The notes under the pieces are model-generated. The model saw nothing but the letters and a program-made list of their open reading frames with translations, searched no databases and had not been told where the DNA came from. Below, in pieces: positions 23,321 through 35,132 of a stretch of 64,000 bases of DNA; within the stretch, counting starts at the first letter, position 1; each line of letters begins with the position of its first letter. Made by a program: the position numbers and the translations under genes. Source of the DNA: Juglans regia (lineage: Eukaryota; Streptophyta; Magnoliopsida; Fagales; Juglandaceae); the NCBI RefSeq assembly GCF_001411555.2, contig NC_049904.1, forward strand, positions 22,023,370 to 22,087,369, in the 5' to 3' direction.

Positions 23321-25097
23321 TGTGGCGCCCCGACCCCCATGTACGGGAACACGGGAATCGAGACACCCGGATGATGACAACAAGGTCACGCATCCCAACG
23401 ATAGTACCAAGTGTGTGTACATGCAACAATGTACAATAAAAACGAAGCGGATAATTAAGTCAACTAAGTACCAGAATTTAAACACAATTTAAATATCAGT
23501 AAAAGTGGTTTAAAAAGTTATACAGTCATCCAAAATAAACATATTACAAGTTCCAAATACAAATACAAGTGATCCCAAATCACTCATCGGGCGGAGCCGA
23601 ATCCACAGGCTCACCCTCAGTCTCATCTGCATCAAAATCTGCGTTACCATAAAATGGTACCGCAGGTAAGTATAAACCAAACAGCCCTCAGGAATAAAAA
23701 TACATTAATGCAACCAACAACAATGCATGCATATGATGAAATATGCATTATTCGCAAAACATCAATTTCTACGAAAATGAATATTTTCCAACACACGCCA
23801 AAATCTCATTTGACCCAAAAATATCCCTAAAACATTTTCCCAGAAAATGATTCACATAAAATCCATATCCAACACACACCATTTTCCAAGAAAATAGTCC
23901 ATTATTCCATTTTACCGTATGCACCATGATCTCCCCTAGGGATCATCCGCACACCCTGGCTTCGTAGCGATGCCCAATTCCGCGCCCAGCGCGTTCATGG
24001 CCAAGCATCTTCTACGCAACGAGTGATGCCCAGTTCCACGCCCAACACGTACATGGTCAAGCATCCTCTAGTACCCGCCAACAGAAGGACCACGGAGTCG
24101 GCACGAGACCATCTAGTCCGATCCCATTGTCGCTCAGCGACAATCCAGAGGACGTCACTCAGTATATTCCGCTCCCGAGTGACCAGAGGAGCTCCACCGA
24201 GATTATGCATCATCTCGGCTTGGGGTCGGGATACACACGCACCCAAAACCATTTCTCACATGAAAACCCAGTTTTCAATAAAGACATGAACATGAATGCA
24301 ATTATACGAAAACTCAGTTTTCTTTACAAACATGATCATGCATGCAAATATGCAATGTACATGAATAACACAATTCCCAACCAACAATTCAACACAACCC
24401 AAATACACAATCAAACTTCCTCCACTAATCCATCCGACCCCTATACTCTTCAGACTCAGTCCGGCAAAACCAATCAAATCACAGTATAATGAATTAGTGC
24501 AAAAATATATTTAAATCATGAAAGTTCTTTGAAAAATACTTACAGTGCTATTTTATAATTTCCGAATGATCACGGAGCTACAAGAAGTGGCAACATAGCA
24601 ACAAAACAGTGCCAAATGCACTGTGGCCGTGGGTTTCAAAAACTCAGTTTTGACCAGGTACAAACGAAGACCCAAGATTGATAGGAAAGGGCTTAGGGAT
24701 GTCGGTGAAGTTAGTGGTGGTGGTGGTTGGCCGTGGGTGGTGGTGTAGAGGGTGGTTGAAGTGCAAAAATACCCAAAACAGAAACGGAGTTGGATGTACT
24801 TCACCAATGGCGGATCGAAGCTAGGGTTAGGTGCATTGGGTTGCTAGAAGGTCGAGGATGAAGTGGTGAAGAAATGGTGGCCGGAGGTGGCGCGCGAGCA
24901 CAAGAGGTGCCGCGGCTTGGTGTTGAACGTGGGGGCTAACTGCAGTGCGGGAGGAGCTAAGATTGGAGGGTGGTGGTCACCGACCAGTGGGGGAGCGAAT
25001 GGGCTGGGCGAGGACGGTCACGGCGGCGTGCGGTGGTGGCTGGGTGGAGGAGAAGAAACGCACAAGGAGAGAGAGGAAGACGACATCGCACGCACGC

Positions 25098-25176
<79 letters not shown>

Positions 25177-25529
25177 ATAAAAGAAAAAGTGAGGGAAAGA
25201 AATGAGGTACAATTCTCACATCTTAGGTCACAAAAATGATCCAACGGAAACGATTTCAAAACAACAAGTAAAATAAAATAATTCAAACGTAGTGATTAAA
25301 ATGAAAATAAATGATTAAATCCAACAATTAGTTAATTTAATATGAAAAGAAATTTAAATGCATAACAATAATTAATATTAAGAAAGCACTTCAAAAATTA
25401 ATTTTCACAATATTAAAATCATAAAAATAAACCAACTAAAAATCCAACAATTTTAAAATAAGGAAGTAAATTTTTAATAGATAAAAAATAATCCTTCAGT
25501 AAAAATACACTAAAATACAGGGTGTTACA
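23321..25529 (-). repeat. 5' LTR of Gypsy C (2209 bp)
   Basis: Direct partner of 17,213-19,450. It ends GGTGTTACA on the + strand and is followed by the CAACC duplication. The (GA)n tract lies at 25,099-25,174. Confidence 0.9.
25099..25174. repeat. (GA)n microsatellite inside LTR
   Basis: About 37 GA units, homologous to the tract at 19,004. Confidence 0.95.
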
Positions 25530-26498
25530 CAACCAGTGGGTAAATATTTACCCTTAGTGGAGGAGTAATCTCCTGAAATCGAAGAAGCAAGCATGCATGA
25601 CTTACTCAACCATGATGACTAAGTGTTATCATTGGCTTCTTGAAGCAAAGAGGTAAAGTGGCTACGAAATTATTGATAGAGATCTTGGACTTGACAAAAA
25701 TAATGCCACCAATGTCTTTGCATTGTGACAGTCAAACTATATTTTCATGGGCCTAAGCCATGTATATAATGACAAGTCTAGGCATATTAAGGCAATTACT
25801 CACAGATGGAGTTATAACGATTGATTTTATGAGATATTGCTGGAACTGGCATATCCATTAACTAAAGAACTTGCAAAAGATTTTTATGTGGGACATCAAA
25901 GGGATGGGTTTAAAGCAAAAACAATAAAATCACCAATAATGGAAACTCAACTCAACTCATGAACATATCATAACTTGAGTTCAATGAGCAAAATACGTTA
26001 TATGTTCGTGATTTGTAAGCACTGTGATATTAAAATTAGTTTTCAAACTAATTTAATCATCCCAAGGTTAGAAGTGCTTGGTACTGTAATGAAAATGAGA
26101 GGTTGAGCAATAAGCTCTTAATAGACTTATAACATAGTTATGTTAAAGTGTTTAGTTACAGGACACTTTCGATAAGTCTACCTATATGAGTGTCGGGGTT
26201 GGTGCCGCCTCCTATGCGAATTAGGCTTTGTCACTAGAGCGCTCATGAAACCAGGATATAGACACAAGGTCAATCCACGTGTCGACTTTTATTAACTACC
26301 CAAAGAGAATTAAATTTATATGTGAAATATATCCGGCTAATCGTATAGAATCGCTAGTTCAAAGCATTGTCTACTATGTCATTCTGGTTAGCTTTGATGT
26401 ATTTTCACTATGTGAAGGTTCAAGTCCAAAAGACACCTTCATTTATGTATAAGTTTTCCTATTCTAACCAAGGATATATTTTGAAAATGGTGGGGGAT

Positions 26499-27380
26499 TG
26501 TTGGAAATATTTTCAAAATAGTATATACTATATTTATTATTTACAATATTTTGGGGATTTATTTGGAAGTTATGAATAATTTTGGAAATGGAGAATTTGT
26601 AGAAAGTTTATAAGCTATGAATTAGGCTTTATAACATTTTCGGTCTAAAGATATATCATTAGCCGATGACTGGCTTAGTGGGTATTGAGGCTCCAAGGTT
26701 CTCCCAAGGGAATGGCTTTGAGTCATGCCTCCTTCAAATGAGGGATTTTTGTTGATTTACGAAGAGCCTACTCGCAGCCAGCGTGAAAAGGCATGGTGCC
26801 AAACAAAGGCTTATCTCTTGGCCAGGTTTCGAACCTATGCAAGATGGATGACAAGGAAGCAATGTGACTATTGGACTAGGTCAACCTTTATGTCACTTGG
26901 TAACAGGCACAATAAATATACCTGTCCAGATCAGATTTCAGAAAAATGAAAAGTTAGAACTTTTCATTTTCTTTGGCCCTCTATAAATAGACTCATTGAC
27001 CTACGAATTTTAGTATGAAAAATAGATTACATAATGGAAAGAAGGCAATTTTCGAAATTCTCTCTCTCTCAAAAGTTTTCATTTCTTCAAAATTTGTTAT
27101 TAGGATCTATTCATTTTGCAGAGAATAGATTTCTAATCTCTTGGTTGAATAGCAAAATCTGAGGGTATTCGAGATCTAATTTCGTGTGTGCATAACGCAG
27201 TTAGAAAAATAGACTTGTTCTGAGCTTCATTGTATCTTGGAGGCAAATTCTCTTGTAACCCGTGCGCATACTGTTATTAGTAGGGGTGAATATTGTCTTA
27301 AAAAAATCGACATTCGCAACGCGCCTTGAAGCAAACTTTTCTCTCACTATTTTCTATTTTGCAACACATTTGCACCAACA
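26499..27380 (+). repeat. 3' LTR of Copia A (882 bp)
   Basis: Starts TGTTGGAAATATT after a purine tract and ends GCACCAACA. It is uninterrupted and matches both halves of the 5' LTR, so it shows the pre-insertion sequence AATGGAAAGAAGG that Copia B split. Confidence 0.88.
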
Positions 27381-27560
27381 AATTCACCATACAATGAGTG
27401 TAGTAGTTTTTCTTCTCACCGTGTTTACGTTGTGCAACGCATGACTCCCCTCACAGAGGCCATACACAACCTTTTTATACATTACCCTTGTGTTCCATAT
27501 AAGTGGCTGATTCATATTCTTTTTCTTTTACTTTTACTTTTCTATTTATAGGAGACAGAT

Positions 27561-28560
27561 AGAATTCAATTACTCTCTCATTTGGCAGGAAATTTTTTCG
27601 CTCATGTATTTGCGATCAATATAAATGGCGGTACAACTTTGGACGTTAAATGTGATAATAACGACGAATTTAAAGTTGTTCTCACTGAGGATAAACCCTT
27701 AACTATGAGTTTTATATCGTTGCTAAAATATTACCTCTTGTGAAAATAAATTGGGTAGCAAAAAATCAATTATTAGACTATAATTGATTAAAAATTATAG
27801 TTTCACTAAAACTTCTTATTTATAACAAAATGCAACTCATTGGCAATACTCTACTACAGCAAAATTATTAGTGATGATTATAGTCGTTGCTAGTTCTATA
27901 ATTATCGTCGCAATTACTTTCTCATTTGGTAAAAAATTCTCTCAATAATGTATTTACGACCAATATAAATGACGATATAATTTTGGCCGTCAAAAATAAT
28001 ATCAACGACAAATTTAAAGTTTTTTCATTAAAGATAAACTTTTAGCTACGAGTTTTATATCGTAACTAAAACTATTAGACTATAAAAGACAAAAAATTAT
28101 ATCTTCATTTAAACTTATTATTTATGAAAAAATGACGTTTACCTATTGAAAATAAATTATTTATGAGTAAATGCAACTCGTTGACAATACTCAATTGCTA
28201 ATAATGATTACAATCATTGCTAATTCTATAATTGTTGTCCCAATTACTATTTCACTTGGTAGAAAATTTCTCCTCTCATGTATTTGTAGCCTATACAAAT
28301 GATAATATAATTTTAGCCGTTAAAAGTGATATCAACAACGAATTTAAAATTTTTCTCACTGAAGAGAAAATTTTAGCTACAAATTTTATATCATCGCTAA
28401 AATATTACATTTTGCGAAGATAAATTTGGTCTCAAAAAGTCAATTATTAGATTAAAACTGACAAAAAATTACAATTTCACTAAAACTTATAATTTATGTG
28501 CAACTAGTTGGCAATACTCTATTGCATCGATGCAAATACTCCTAATAATTGCTACATTTG
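27561..28560. repeat. Tandem repeat of about 335 bp, 3 units, CACTA-related
   Basis: CAATTACT(C/T/A)T(C/T)TCA(T/C)TTGG begins units near 27,568, 27,911 and 28,241. Each unit then carries ATGTATTTG(C/T)-like, ACGACGAATTTAAA-like and TTTTATATCGTTGCTAAAA-like text. Between units, TACTACAGCAAAATTATTAG near 27,850 resembles a CACTA end. A fourth, isolated unit at 35,133-35,373 ends in a clear CACTA terminus. Short open frames here have no recognisable domain. Confidence 0.7.
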
Positions 28561-30240
28561 ATCATTTTTGGCAATTTTTAATTCACTACATTTTCGATGA
28601 AATTAAGCCTTCACTTCTAATCAATTTCAGGGATAGGTAAAAAATTTTGGAAAAAAAATGCATATTCTCGATGATTTTTGTTCGTTGCAAATGTCCCAAA
28701 AAAGATAGAAATGGCCTTTCCGTTTAACATTAAATCGTTGAAAAAAGTCAATTACGACAATATATATCGTCGTAAAAGGTTTAAAAAAAAATTGCCGAAA
28801 CTACCTAGATCTTTCAGAGACAATTACCCGCTTAGAATACATAATGGTGACAATAATTCATAATTGACAGATTGCCGCAAGTAAGTTTACTGGACAAAAA
28901 AATATATTTCCGACGAATACTACTCGCCAGAAAAGGTTTTCTACAAAAAAAATCCCACAAAAGAAGACACTCATCTTTTTTTTGATAAGTAAAAGAAGAC
29001 ACTCATCTTAAAACCAAAGGTCCAATGCTCGAGTTGATAAACAGATCAGAAGCTACAAGATACATCACTCAAACTCAACACATCCAAGTTTGCATCATAT
29101 CCAAGTACTAAAGGACGAAACATCTAAAACTGATGTAGTTTACATGCCTTTTTAAGATAGTTAAAAGGATCAGATCTATATTATTGGAACAGGAAACTGA
29201 AAACTACGTCTCAGGAAATTGAAAACTACATGTTATTGTGACACAACCTACACTGAACAACTATTAAGGCTCTTAGTAGTTTAAAAGTAAAGTAGTCTTC
29301 GATGGCTATCAAACATTGTTTGGTTATGTGAAAGAGGACCAAACATGAGAGATTGGCCTCTAATGCCAAGCAGACACTTCTCTTACTTTCTGTCTTCTTT
29401 TTTCCTCTATCCCCTTAGCAAAACAAACAAAACGGCCATGAGATCCTTTTTATCTAAACACTTTCTAATATTAAAGGCGGATACACATAATATTCTACAA
29501 AATCTCTTAAAAACTTAAGGCACAATTGGAATTTGCATGTGGCTAGCTAGTCATTATACATGCATGATGGTTTAGAAATTATTATACATGCTAGCTAGTC
29601 ATTTTTTTAAAGGGAATATTGACTGATTAAGAAAGATGATTAGCCATTCTTTGCCTGCTAATTAATGAACAAATTTTGGATGATTGCCTTACTGATTACT
29701 TGGTGTGTAAGGAACCTAATTTCTTTGTAATTAGCACAATGAAAGGATAAGCAGTGGTCCATAGATATTATTAAAAACAAGCTGGAATAATAAATAACCA
29801 GATTTTATTTATTTTTTCCTGTGATGATCAGACACTGAGACAAGCTGCCAACACACCATTGAATAAAAGTTGCTTTAAGCTATATGTTGGCATGGTGCAT
29901 ATCTGAATATAAAAGAAATAAGATTTCAACCATGTATTGTGTGAATGAAGCTTATAAAATTAACTCATACACAATCACTAACTTTATAAGAAGAAGTTAT
30001 GTGTTGTGCCGGTGGGTATTGAATGGGAGTTGAAGGTAAAGTATAATGTTAGCACTCTAATATAGCCATAAAGTATAATGTGATGTGATTGTGTTAGTTT
30101 AATTAATAGAGAGTAATATATAGATTGAGTATGAGTAGGTGTTTGGATTATAATAGAATTTTCAGATTTGTGTTTAAAGTGATTTTTCTTGCATTTTATG
30201 CTTATGTGAAGTACATATTATGCATAGTTGTAAGATGGTA
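28561..30240. other. Intergenic, repeats related to 27.5 kb then unannotated DNA
   Basis: 28,561-28,960 still carries CGTCGTAAAA and CGACGAAT motifs of the CACTA-related family and two copies of AAAAGAAGACACTCATCTT near 28,965 and 28,990. From 29,000 to 30,240 no gene, RNA or clear element could be supported. Confidence 0.4.
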
Positions 30241-30359
30241 ACTTAGGCGTGCATTGGAAATAACTTTGCAGTCAACCCAAAATTATAGAACCAATTTTGG
30301 AACAATGCAAACCTAGAGCCAATGAGAACAAAAAAATGCATTGACTGAAAGATACAGAC

Positions 30360-30944
30360 CTCAATTTTATTCATGGAGCGATTGATGTCCTGTTCATTGT
30401 ACAACATATCTTCAACCGAAACTTTGCTAACTTTAGCATAATCAGTCAAAAGCAGCTTGTAGATGGCCATTGTTGGATAAGTCATGAAAACTCGACCTTT
30501 GAAGGTGGTCTGAACAAAGTTCCAATACATTAGTTGTCAGCAGGGAAAGAAATGACAGCACACAACTTATGTTAATTCACGGAGTAAGCAAGATACCTTT
30601 TCCAGAAAATATGGTAGGGATGCAGCATGATCCAAGTGAAAGCTGGAAGCAGAAGCATAACTTTAGGTTAAACAAAGAGGCAAAACTATACGTTACATCA
30701 ACATTGTTGGAAGAAAAATACAGCTGTTCTTTTTTTTATAAGTAAAATACAACTCTTCCTATTGATAAGTCAATGAAGGAAAATTGCAGAAGAGAAAACC
30801 AATTACCAGCACCCAAAGGAGTTATGATAAGTTCATCGTCTTCTCTAGTCACAGATGAATCACGTCTCTTGAGTGATTGTTGTGGCCCTGCTGAAGCCAT
30901 TCTCTTTTCCTTAACAGAAATGTACCACAAGGCCTTCAATCAAA
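30360..30944 (-). pseudogene. CPSF73-I: CPSF73-I 5' gene fragment, one coding exon missing
   Basis: CPSF73-I is the metallo-beta-lactamase endonuclease that cuts pre-mRNA before polyadenylation in the nucleus. Exon 1 (30,807-30,944, ATG at 30,900) reads MASAGPQQSLKRRDSSVTRE and DDELIITPLGAG. The 46-nt exon at 30,597-30,642 reads FHLDHAASLPYFLEK with the HxxDH-type metal motif (HLDH). The exon at 30,360-30,509 reads TTFKGRVFMTYPTMAIYKLL to NRSMNKIE. All three keep GT and AG borders. The exon that should encode about 50 residues between them (EVGRSC to the start of the metal motif) is absent from the 164-bp gap, and nothing downstream encodes the remaining roughly 500 residues. It is therefore a truncated genomic (not processed) copy. 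Confidence 0.82.
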
Positions 30945-32060
30945 CTGCATCATCTATCAGTGAAAAAAGTTTTAAGTCCCGACTAAAATAATTGTAGAAC
31001 CGATTCCAACAAAACACCAGCTATCAACTTCCAGCTGAACACCTAATTGAAAAGGCAATAAATTCTACCTTTGGCTGCTAAAGATTTCTAAGAGTTCATA
31101 AAGGTAAATTGTTTTAGTAAAAAATGAACAAATACGTCAACAATCTAAGTCTAACTAAACACCGTAGTCTACAACTCAAAAATTATTGTTTTATATTTAT
31201 TTTATTCTACTACGACCCTAGTAATCAAAGTATACTGCCAAAAGAGCCACATCACCAACAACTTCTACAAGCATTGGCTTACTCTTAAGGAAAAATTATT
31301 TACTTTAAGCTGATTCTAAAGTAAAATACTCCCCTCTAATAACAAAATTCAAGCACACTCTGATTTCTTTCAAAAATAGAGAAGCAAAACCAGTACCTAA
31401 AGCAGCCCCTGTTTTTATAAGCCAAAAATTCAGGCTTCCAGTGCAGTGCTTTCAGAAAGGAGTCACAAAAACTTAATCCTAGCGTCTTCCTATTGCAGTG
31501 CTTTCAGTAAAGTCCAACAATGAAAAGTAAAAGTACATGCAGTAGTAACTTAATCCTGGCGTCTTCCTATTGCAGCTAATAGGACTTATGCAGTTATATT
31601 ATATATATATAATATATATATAAGTTCTATCATCCATTTGCTCTAGGTATCCATAGCAAGCCATATAAGGTAAATTATAACTTTATGGAACAAACATATA
31701 AATACCTATTCATCCAGCTTTTGGGAATTCTTTACCCCAGATTTAGTGAAACTTTGACTCAAGATAAGAGTTACCCATCAACAAGTATGCAGGCAAGAGT
31801 AAATATAAAAAAATCTCTATAAAGCTGTCACGATCTTCCTTTCATCTCCATTTGCATTGCCTGTATAAAAACTCGTAAAGTTTGGGTGCATGCCAATAGG
31901 ACTTGTAATAAGTCCTTAAAAAATTAAATGTAGATACTTACATGCTTCTCTTACCAATAGTACTACATTTCGTCTAACCTCGAGTTCCCCCTATTGTCAT
32001 AAGCTTAATGGAAACCACAAAAGGCAAAACATGAACCTAAATACATTTACAGCCACCCCA
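30945..32060. other. Presumed 5' UTR intron and flanking DNA
   Basis: Upstream of the CPSF73-I start, a good acceptor (minus GATGATGCAG) lies at 30,945. Beyond it no coding is seen. A perfect AT palindrome of TATATAATATA type lies near 31,592-31,622, and the phrase CTTAATCCT(A/G)GCGTCTTCC is repeated at about 31,470 and 31,549. Confidence 0.4.
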
Positions 32061-32067
32061 TTACATG

Positions 32068-32388
32068 TCAAAAGCCCAAAAAACCAACACCTGCCCAGCT
32101 CACTACCACAAAACATGTGTACTTAACCTCCCATTGGATATATATTGCCCAATGCACCATCTTATTACCTTCTCTATGGGTGTGCTGCATAGAAAAAGTG
32201 ATTATGTCATCCCAAATCTCCAAGAATTTCCAAGGTGGAGTGTCCAGTGCACTAACAAGAGACAAACAATTCTGACTTACAGCTTGTTGCATTTGCAAAG
32301 CCAACAGATAAGAGTGCAAGAATCTTGAACTCATGAGTTTATTTGGTTTTAACAAAAACATTAAAATCATGTAACCAATGAATAACAT
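32068..32388 (-). pseudogene. LINE-type RNase H relic
   Basis: The minus-strand frame reads CLSLVSALDTPPWKFLEIWD, then MQHTHREGNKMVHWAIY. This resembles the RNase H-like (RVT_3) end of plant LINE polyproteins, where a REGN-x-x-A-x-x-LA motif is usual. The alanine-leucine part is altered here, and no adjacent RT is found. Confidence 0.45.
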
Positions 32389-32399
32389 GGTTAATTAAT

Positions 32400-32977
32400 G
32401 ACCGAGTGAGATGATCGCACGTTCATGTTTTGCATAGAATAATCATTGAGGCCAAAGTCCGTTCATGTTTCTTTTGATCTTTTGGGATAAGATGAGATTA
32501 AATATTGCTTCATTGATTCCCCCTTAGAAAAAAGGATGCAAGCTGGTACAAAATGGCTCAGTATAGCAGACTAAAAGACTAGCTCCCACACAAGTATATT
32601 TTATCTTTTAAACTAGCTAGGATTATCTTTTAAACTATTTTTAGTATTTTTAATACCACTAATTTATCTCCATCATTTTCATAAGATTGAAGACCCTGTT
32701 ATATATGGGACTGACCACCATAACTCATGGTCCTTCGATCTAATATTCACTGATTTAATAATTAAACTACTTATAATATAAGCTAGCCTTAAACGCAATT
32801 TTAAAAAAGAAGAAAATCTTGCCATGCAGATCTTGTTACTCATGAGCTTCCAATTTATACATATAAATTAATGCAATTACACTCCAATATTACAGTATTC
32901 GTGACTACAAAATGTTGAAAATTAGAAATTCCATAAATAAATAAACACAAAAGATAAGGATTGAATTCCCTAACACT
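32400..32977. other. Intergenic, nothing recognised
   Basis: AT-rich DNA without a supported feature. Confidence 0.4.
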
Positions 32978-34307
32978 CACTACAAGAAATAAGGCATATC
33001 CCGGCGATTTTGGTTGGAAATAAAATCGCTGCAAAAAGCCTTTAATTGCAACAATTTCTGACTCAATAATATAACACTAAGTTTTTGCTAAGAAAGACAT
33101 ATTTATCCGACTACTTGTTCAACTTATCCCCAACACCTTTTTAGATATCCCATGCGAAATAACCTATGTGATTCACATATACACTCAGACCTTTCACAGG
33201 AATTTCTGGAAGATTGATACCAGCAAAAGGTTGGAGCTTGCTTAATCACACAAATTTATAATCAATTCTAAAGGAACATGCCAGTTGTAATCTGAAAAGT
33301 GTCTTACCAGAACATAAACTAGTCCCTAAACAAAATGTAAATGGTCCCTAAACAGTGCTTTAGTCATAAAAACATACCAAAAAAATTCACCATATAAACA
33401 AGCCGATGTTTAGAAAAAGCCAGCACCCAAGAGTATATATCACTTATCAGATGGACTTACACTCTTACTCACATACACGGATAATTTTTGGGTTCTAGTT
33501 ACACACTGGTATAGCTAATACTAATCAAAAAAGTTTCATTAATTTAATACTTTGCCATCTACATTTTGGATCAACTACTTCTATACACTTATCAAGCGCA
33601 TTTCCCTTCTACGAGATACCATCTACTACTAAATCTACACGTTCAGTATATATTAAAAAAATAAGTAAACTATAATTGTTATAAGAGTATCTTACCAATG
33701 TTAATCGGCGGCAATCGAGTAGAGGAGAGGACAGAGGAGGACGCGATCAACGAAACCCTATTAATCGGCTTAGGAAATGTCAAAAGGGATCGATTTTTGA
33801 ACTGGGAATCGTAGAAAACCGAGAAATACACAGAAAATTGGTGTTTACCGTGCTAAGAGGAAATGTAGAACAGGACAGCCGCGGTCGCCAAATCGGTGGA
33901 GGCAGATTCGCTGTTTTTGGGGGAAGAGGAGAGTCGTGTAGCAACAAAAATGGATGGGTTTTGATTAATTTGCAGGTAGAGAGAAAATGGAAAAGACGAA
34001 TTTGGGGAAGAAAGGGACTCGCGGGATTTGTGAGCACTGCATGGGGTAAAATCAAGGGAAGAGGGGGGAAATAGAGTTTTTCGTGCGTTTGGTGCCTGCG
34101 TTTAAAAATACAATTCCAGCGATTTATTCATCGTCGTAACAAGTCTACTGCATTTGCAGTGAATTTTTCCGTCGAAATATGACCAAAACTCGCTGCAAAA
34201 AGACATTTGGAAAAAGTTAATGTTTGAAGTCCGCAGCGAGTCAGCGTTCGTCGCAATGCCTTCCAACAGTCATAAAATCACCGCAATAGGCCACAATTCT
34301 TGTAGTA
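32978..34307. mobile_element. CACTA-like non-autonomous element carrying an exon-like GC-richer block
   Basis: The left end CACTACAAGAAAT (32,978) and right end ATTCTTGTAGTA (to 34,307) are inverted. Just inside, GGCATATCCCGGCGATTTT on the left corresponds to GGCCTATTGCGGTGATTTT on the right (inverted). No transposase is present. Flanking trinucleotides (act and tat) do not match, so the last base or the duplication has decayed. The block 33,696-34,075 is much less AT-rich than its surroundings and looks like the 5' UTR of a housekeeping gene. Confidence 0.65.
33696..34075 (-). other. Untranslated-exon-like segment inside the CACTA-like element
   Basis: On the minus strand this block is C/T-rich, with CTCTCCTCT and AAACCCTA-like phrases usual in plant leader exons, and ends in a strong donor, CATTG|GTAAGATAC, at 33,696. 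The next good acceptor on that strand with matching content is at 30,945, before the CPSF73-I start. A leader exon joined to that start is possible but inferred. A 91-codon open frame here has no recognisable domain. Confidence 0.4.
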
Positions 34308-35130
34308 TATATATCAACTCTATTATAATAAATAATTATCTAATTATGAATAGTATTTTTTGTTTTTACATTACGTCCGTTAATTCATATTTTACTAAAA
34401 CGTGCTTAAAATTCTTAACCATTTAACGTATAATTTTTTTGTAGAATTTAACGAATGATTTTTTTTATCAAAAAGTTTTTAAAAACCTTGATTATTTGAC
34501 GTGTAGCTTCTTTATAAAATTTAATGAATGATTATGTTTTACCAAGAAACCCTAATAACCCCGCGGTGTACATGAATTGGCATTTCTTTTTTATGTCATT
34601 TTTATTTTGACAGTGTACTGATTTTTCTTTCTTTTTGTTTCAATTTTTTTAAAATAAAAGAATTAAAATGACTTTAATCTTTAGATCATAAATGCTTTAG
34701 AGCATTCTCATTGTAAAATTCAACTTTAAGTAAATTTAACTAATAAAATACTTAAAACACTCAATATATAATATTAATTATTAATTTATTTAGAATATAA
34801 TTATTATTAATATTAATATTGAATATTATTAATTTGATTAGAATATAATTATTATTAATATTTTAATTAATATTTTTTTATTATATAGAGAGTAGATAGA
34901 TAATCCAATATGGATGCAGACTAATATTCATACTTTGCTGAAATTTAGATTTTTTTTTTTTAATCTTGATTTTTTGTCTTTTCTAACCTTGTATTTTATT
35001 TTCAAATAAATAAGTTACTGACTTTTTCATTTTTTTTATTTAAATCATTATGTCAGGTGCACCCCGGGGTAACGCACCTGAGACTGTTCCCTTGTGTGTA
35101 TGTGTGTGTATATATATATATATATTAAGA
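34308..35130. other. AT-rich intergenic DNA
   Basis: Contains GAGCATTCTCATTG (about 34,702), a motif like the start of a MITE family, a near-palindromic GGTGCACCCCGGGGTAACGC phrase at 35,058, and a TGTGTATATATATA tract before the next element. No gene. Confidence 0.35.
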
Positions 35131-35132
35131 TT

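Larger units (their letters stand above)
17213..25529 (-). mobile_element. Gypsy (Ty3) retrotransposon C, 8.3 kb, partly deleted inside
   Basis: Two direct LTRs (17,213-19,450 and 23,321-25,529) bound the element, and CAACC flanks it on both sides (17,208-17,212 and 25,530-25,534), a perfect 5-bp target-site duplication. On the minus strand, LTRs run TGT(G/A)ACACC to GGCGCCACA. A primer-binding site follows the 5' LTR and a purine tract precedes the 3' LTR. The internal part is only 3.87 kb and keeps integrase, but no gag, protease or RT could be recognised. The complete structure shows it is younger than Copia A. Confidence 0.9.
16954..25965 (+). pseudogene. Copia A RT/RNase H tail, split by Gypsy C
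   Basis: Left of the Gypsy insertion the frame reads LWYLRNIMDYDIEYNGFPSV, equal to the LKYLKGT...GYPSV region that ends Copia reverse transcriptase. Right of it, from about 25,535, the sequence resumes with a VFTL-GG-like block, then KSRHIKAITHRWSY near 25,770-25,810 and LAYPLTKELAKDFYVGH, the Copia RNase H end, stopping near 25,960. Several stops and frame shifts are present. The two halves join across the CAACC duplication. Confidence 0.75.
12502..27380 (+). mobile_element. Copia retrotransposon A, internally deleted, host of nested insertions
   Basis: The 5' LTR starts TGTAGGAAATATTTT at 12,502 and the 3' LTR starts TGTTGGAAATATTTT at 26,499. Both end with TTTGCACCAACA, at 15,639 and 27,380. 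A purine tract GGTGGGGGA precedes the 3' LTR. After removing the two nested insertions and their duplications, A is about 4.3 kb, with gag, zinc knuckle and protease at the left and the end of RT/RNase H at the right. Integrase and most of RT are missing. Flanks are aatta (12,497-12,501) and aattc (27,381-27,385), a 4-of-5 match that fits an aged 5-bp target duplication. Confidence 0.85.

Noticed and set aside
24863..25286. A second set of Arg-Glu and Ser-Leu open frames
   Set aside because: Same microsatellite artefact in the other LTR.
27561..28560. Possible CRISPR-like or regularly spaced array
   Set aside because: Units are long (about 335 bp), diverged and transposon-related; no short repeat-spacer pattern.
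33780..34055. 91-codon minus-strand open frame
   Set aside because: Looks like a C/T-rich leader with a splice donor; the protein has no recognisable domain.
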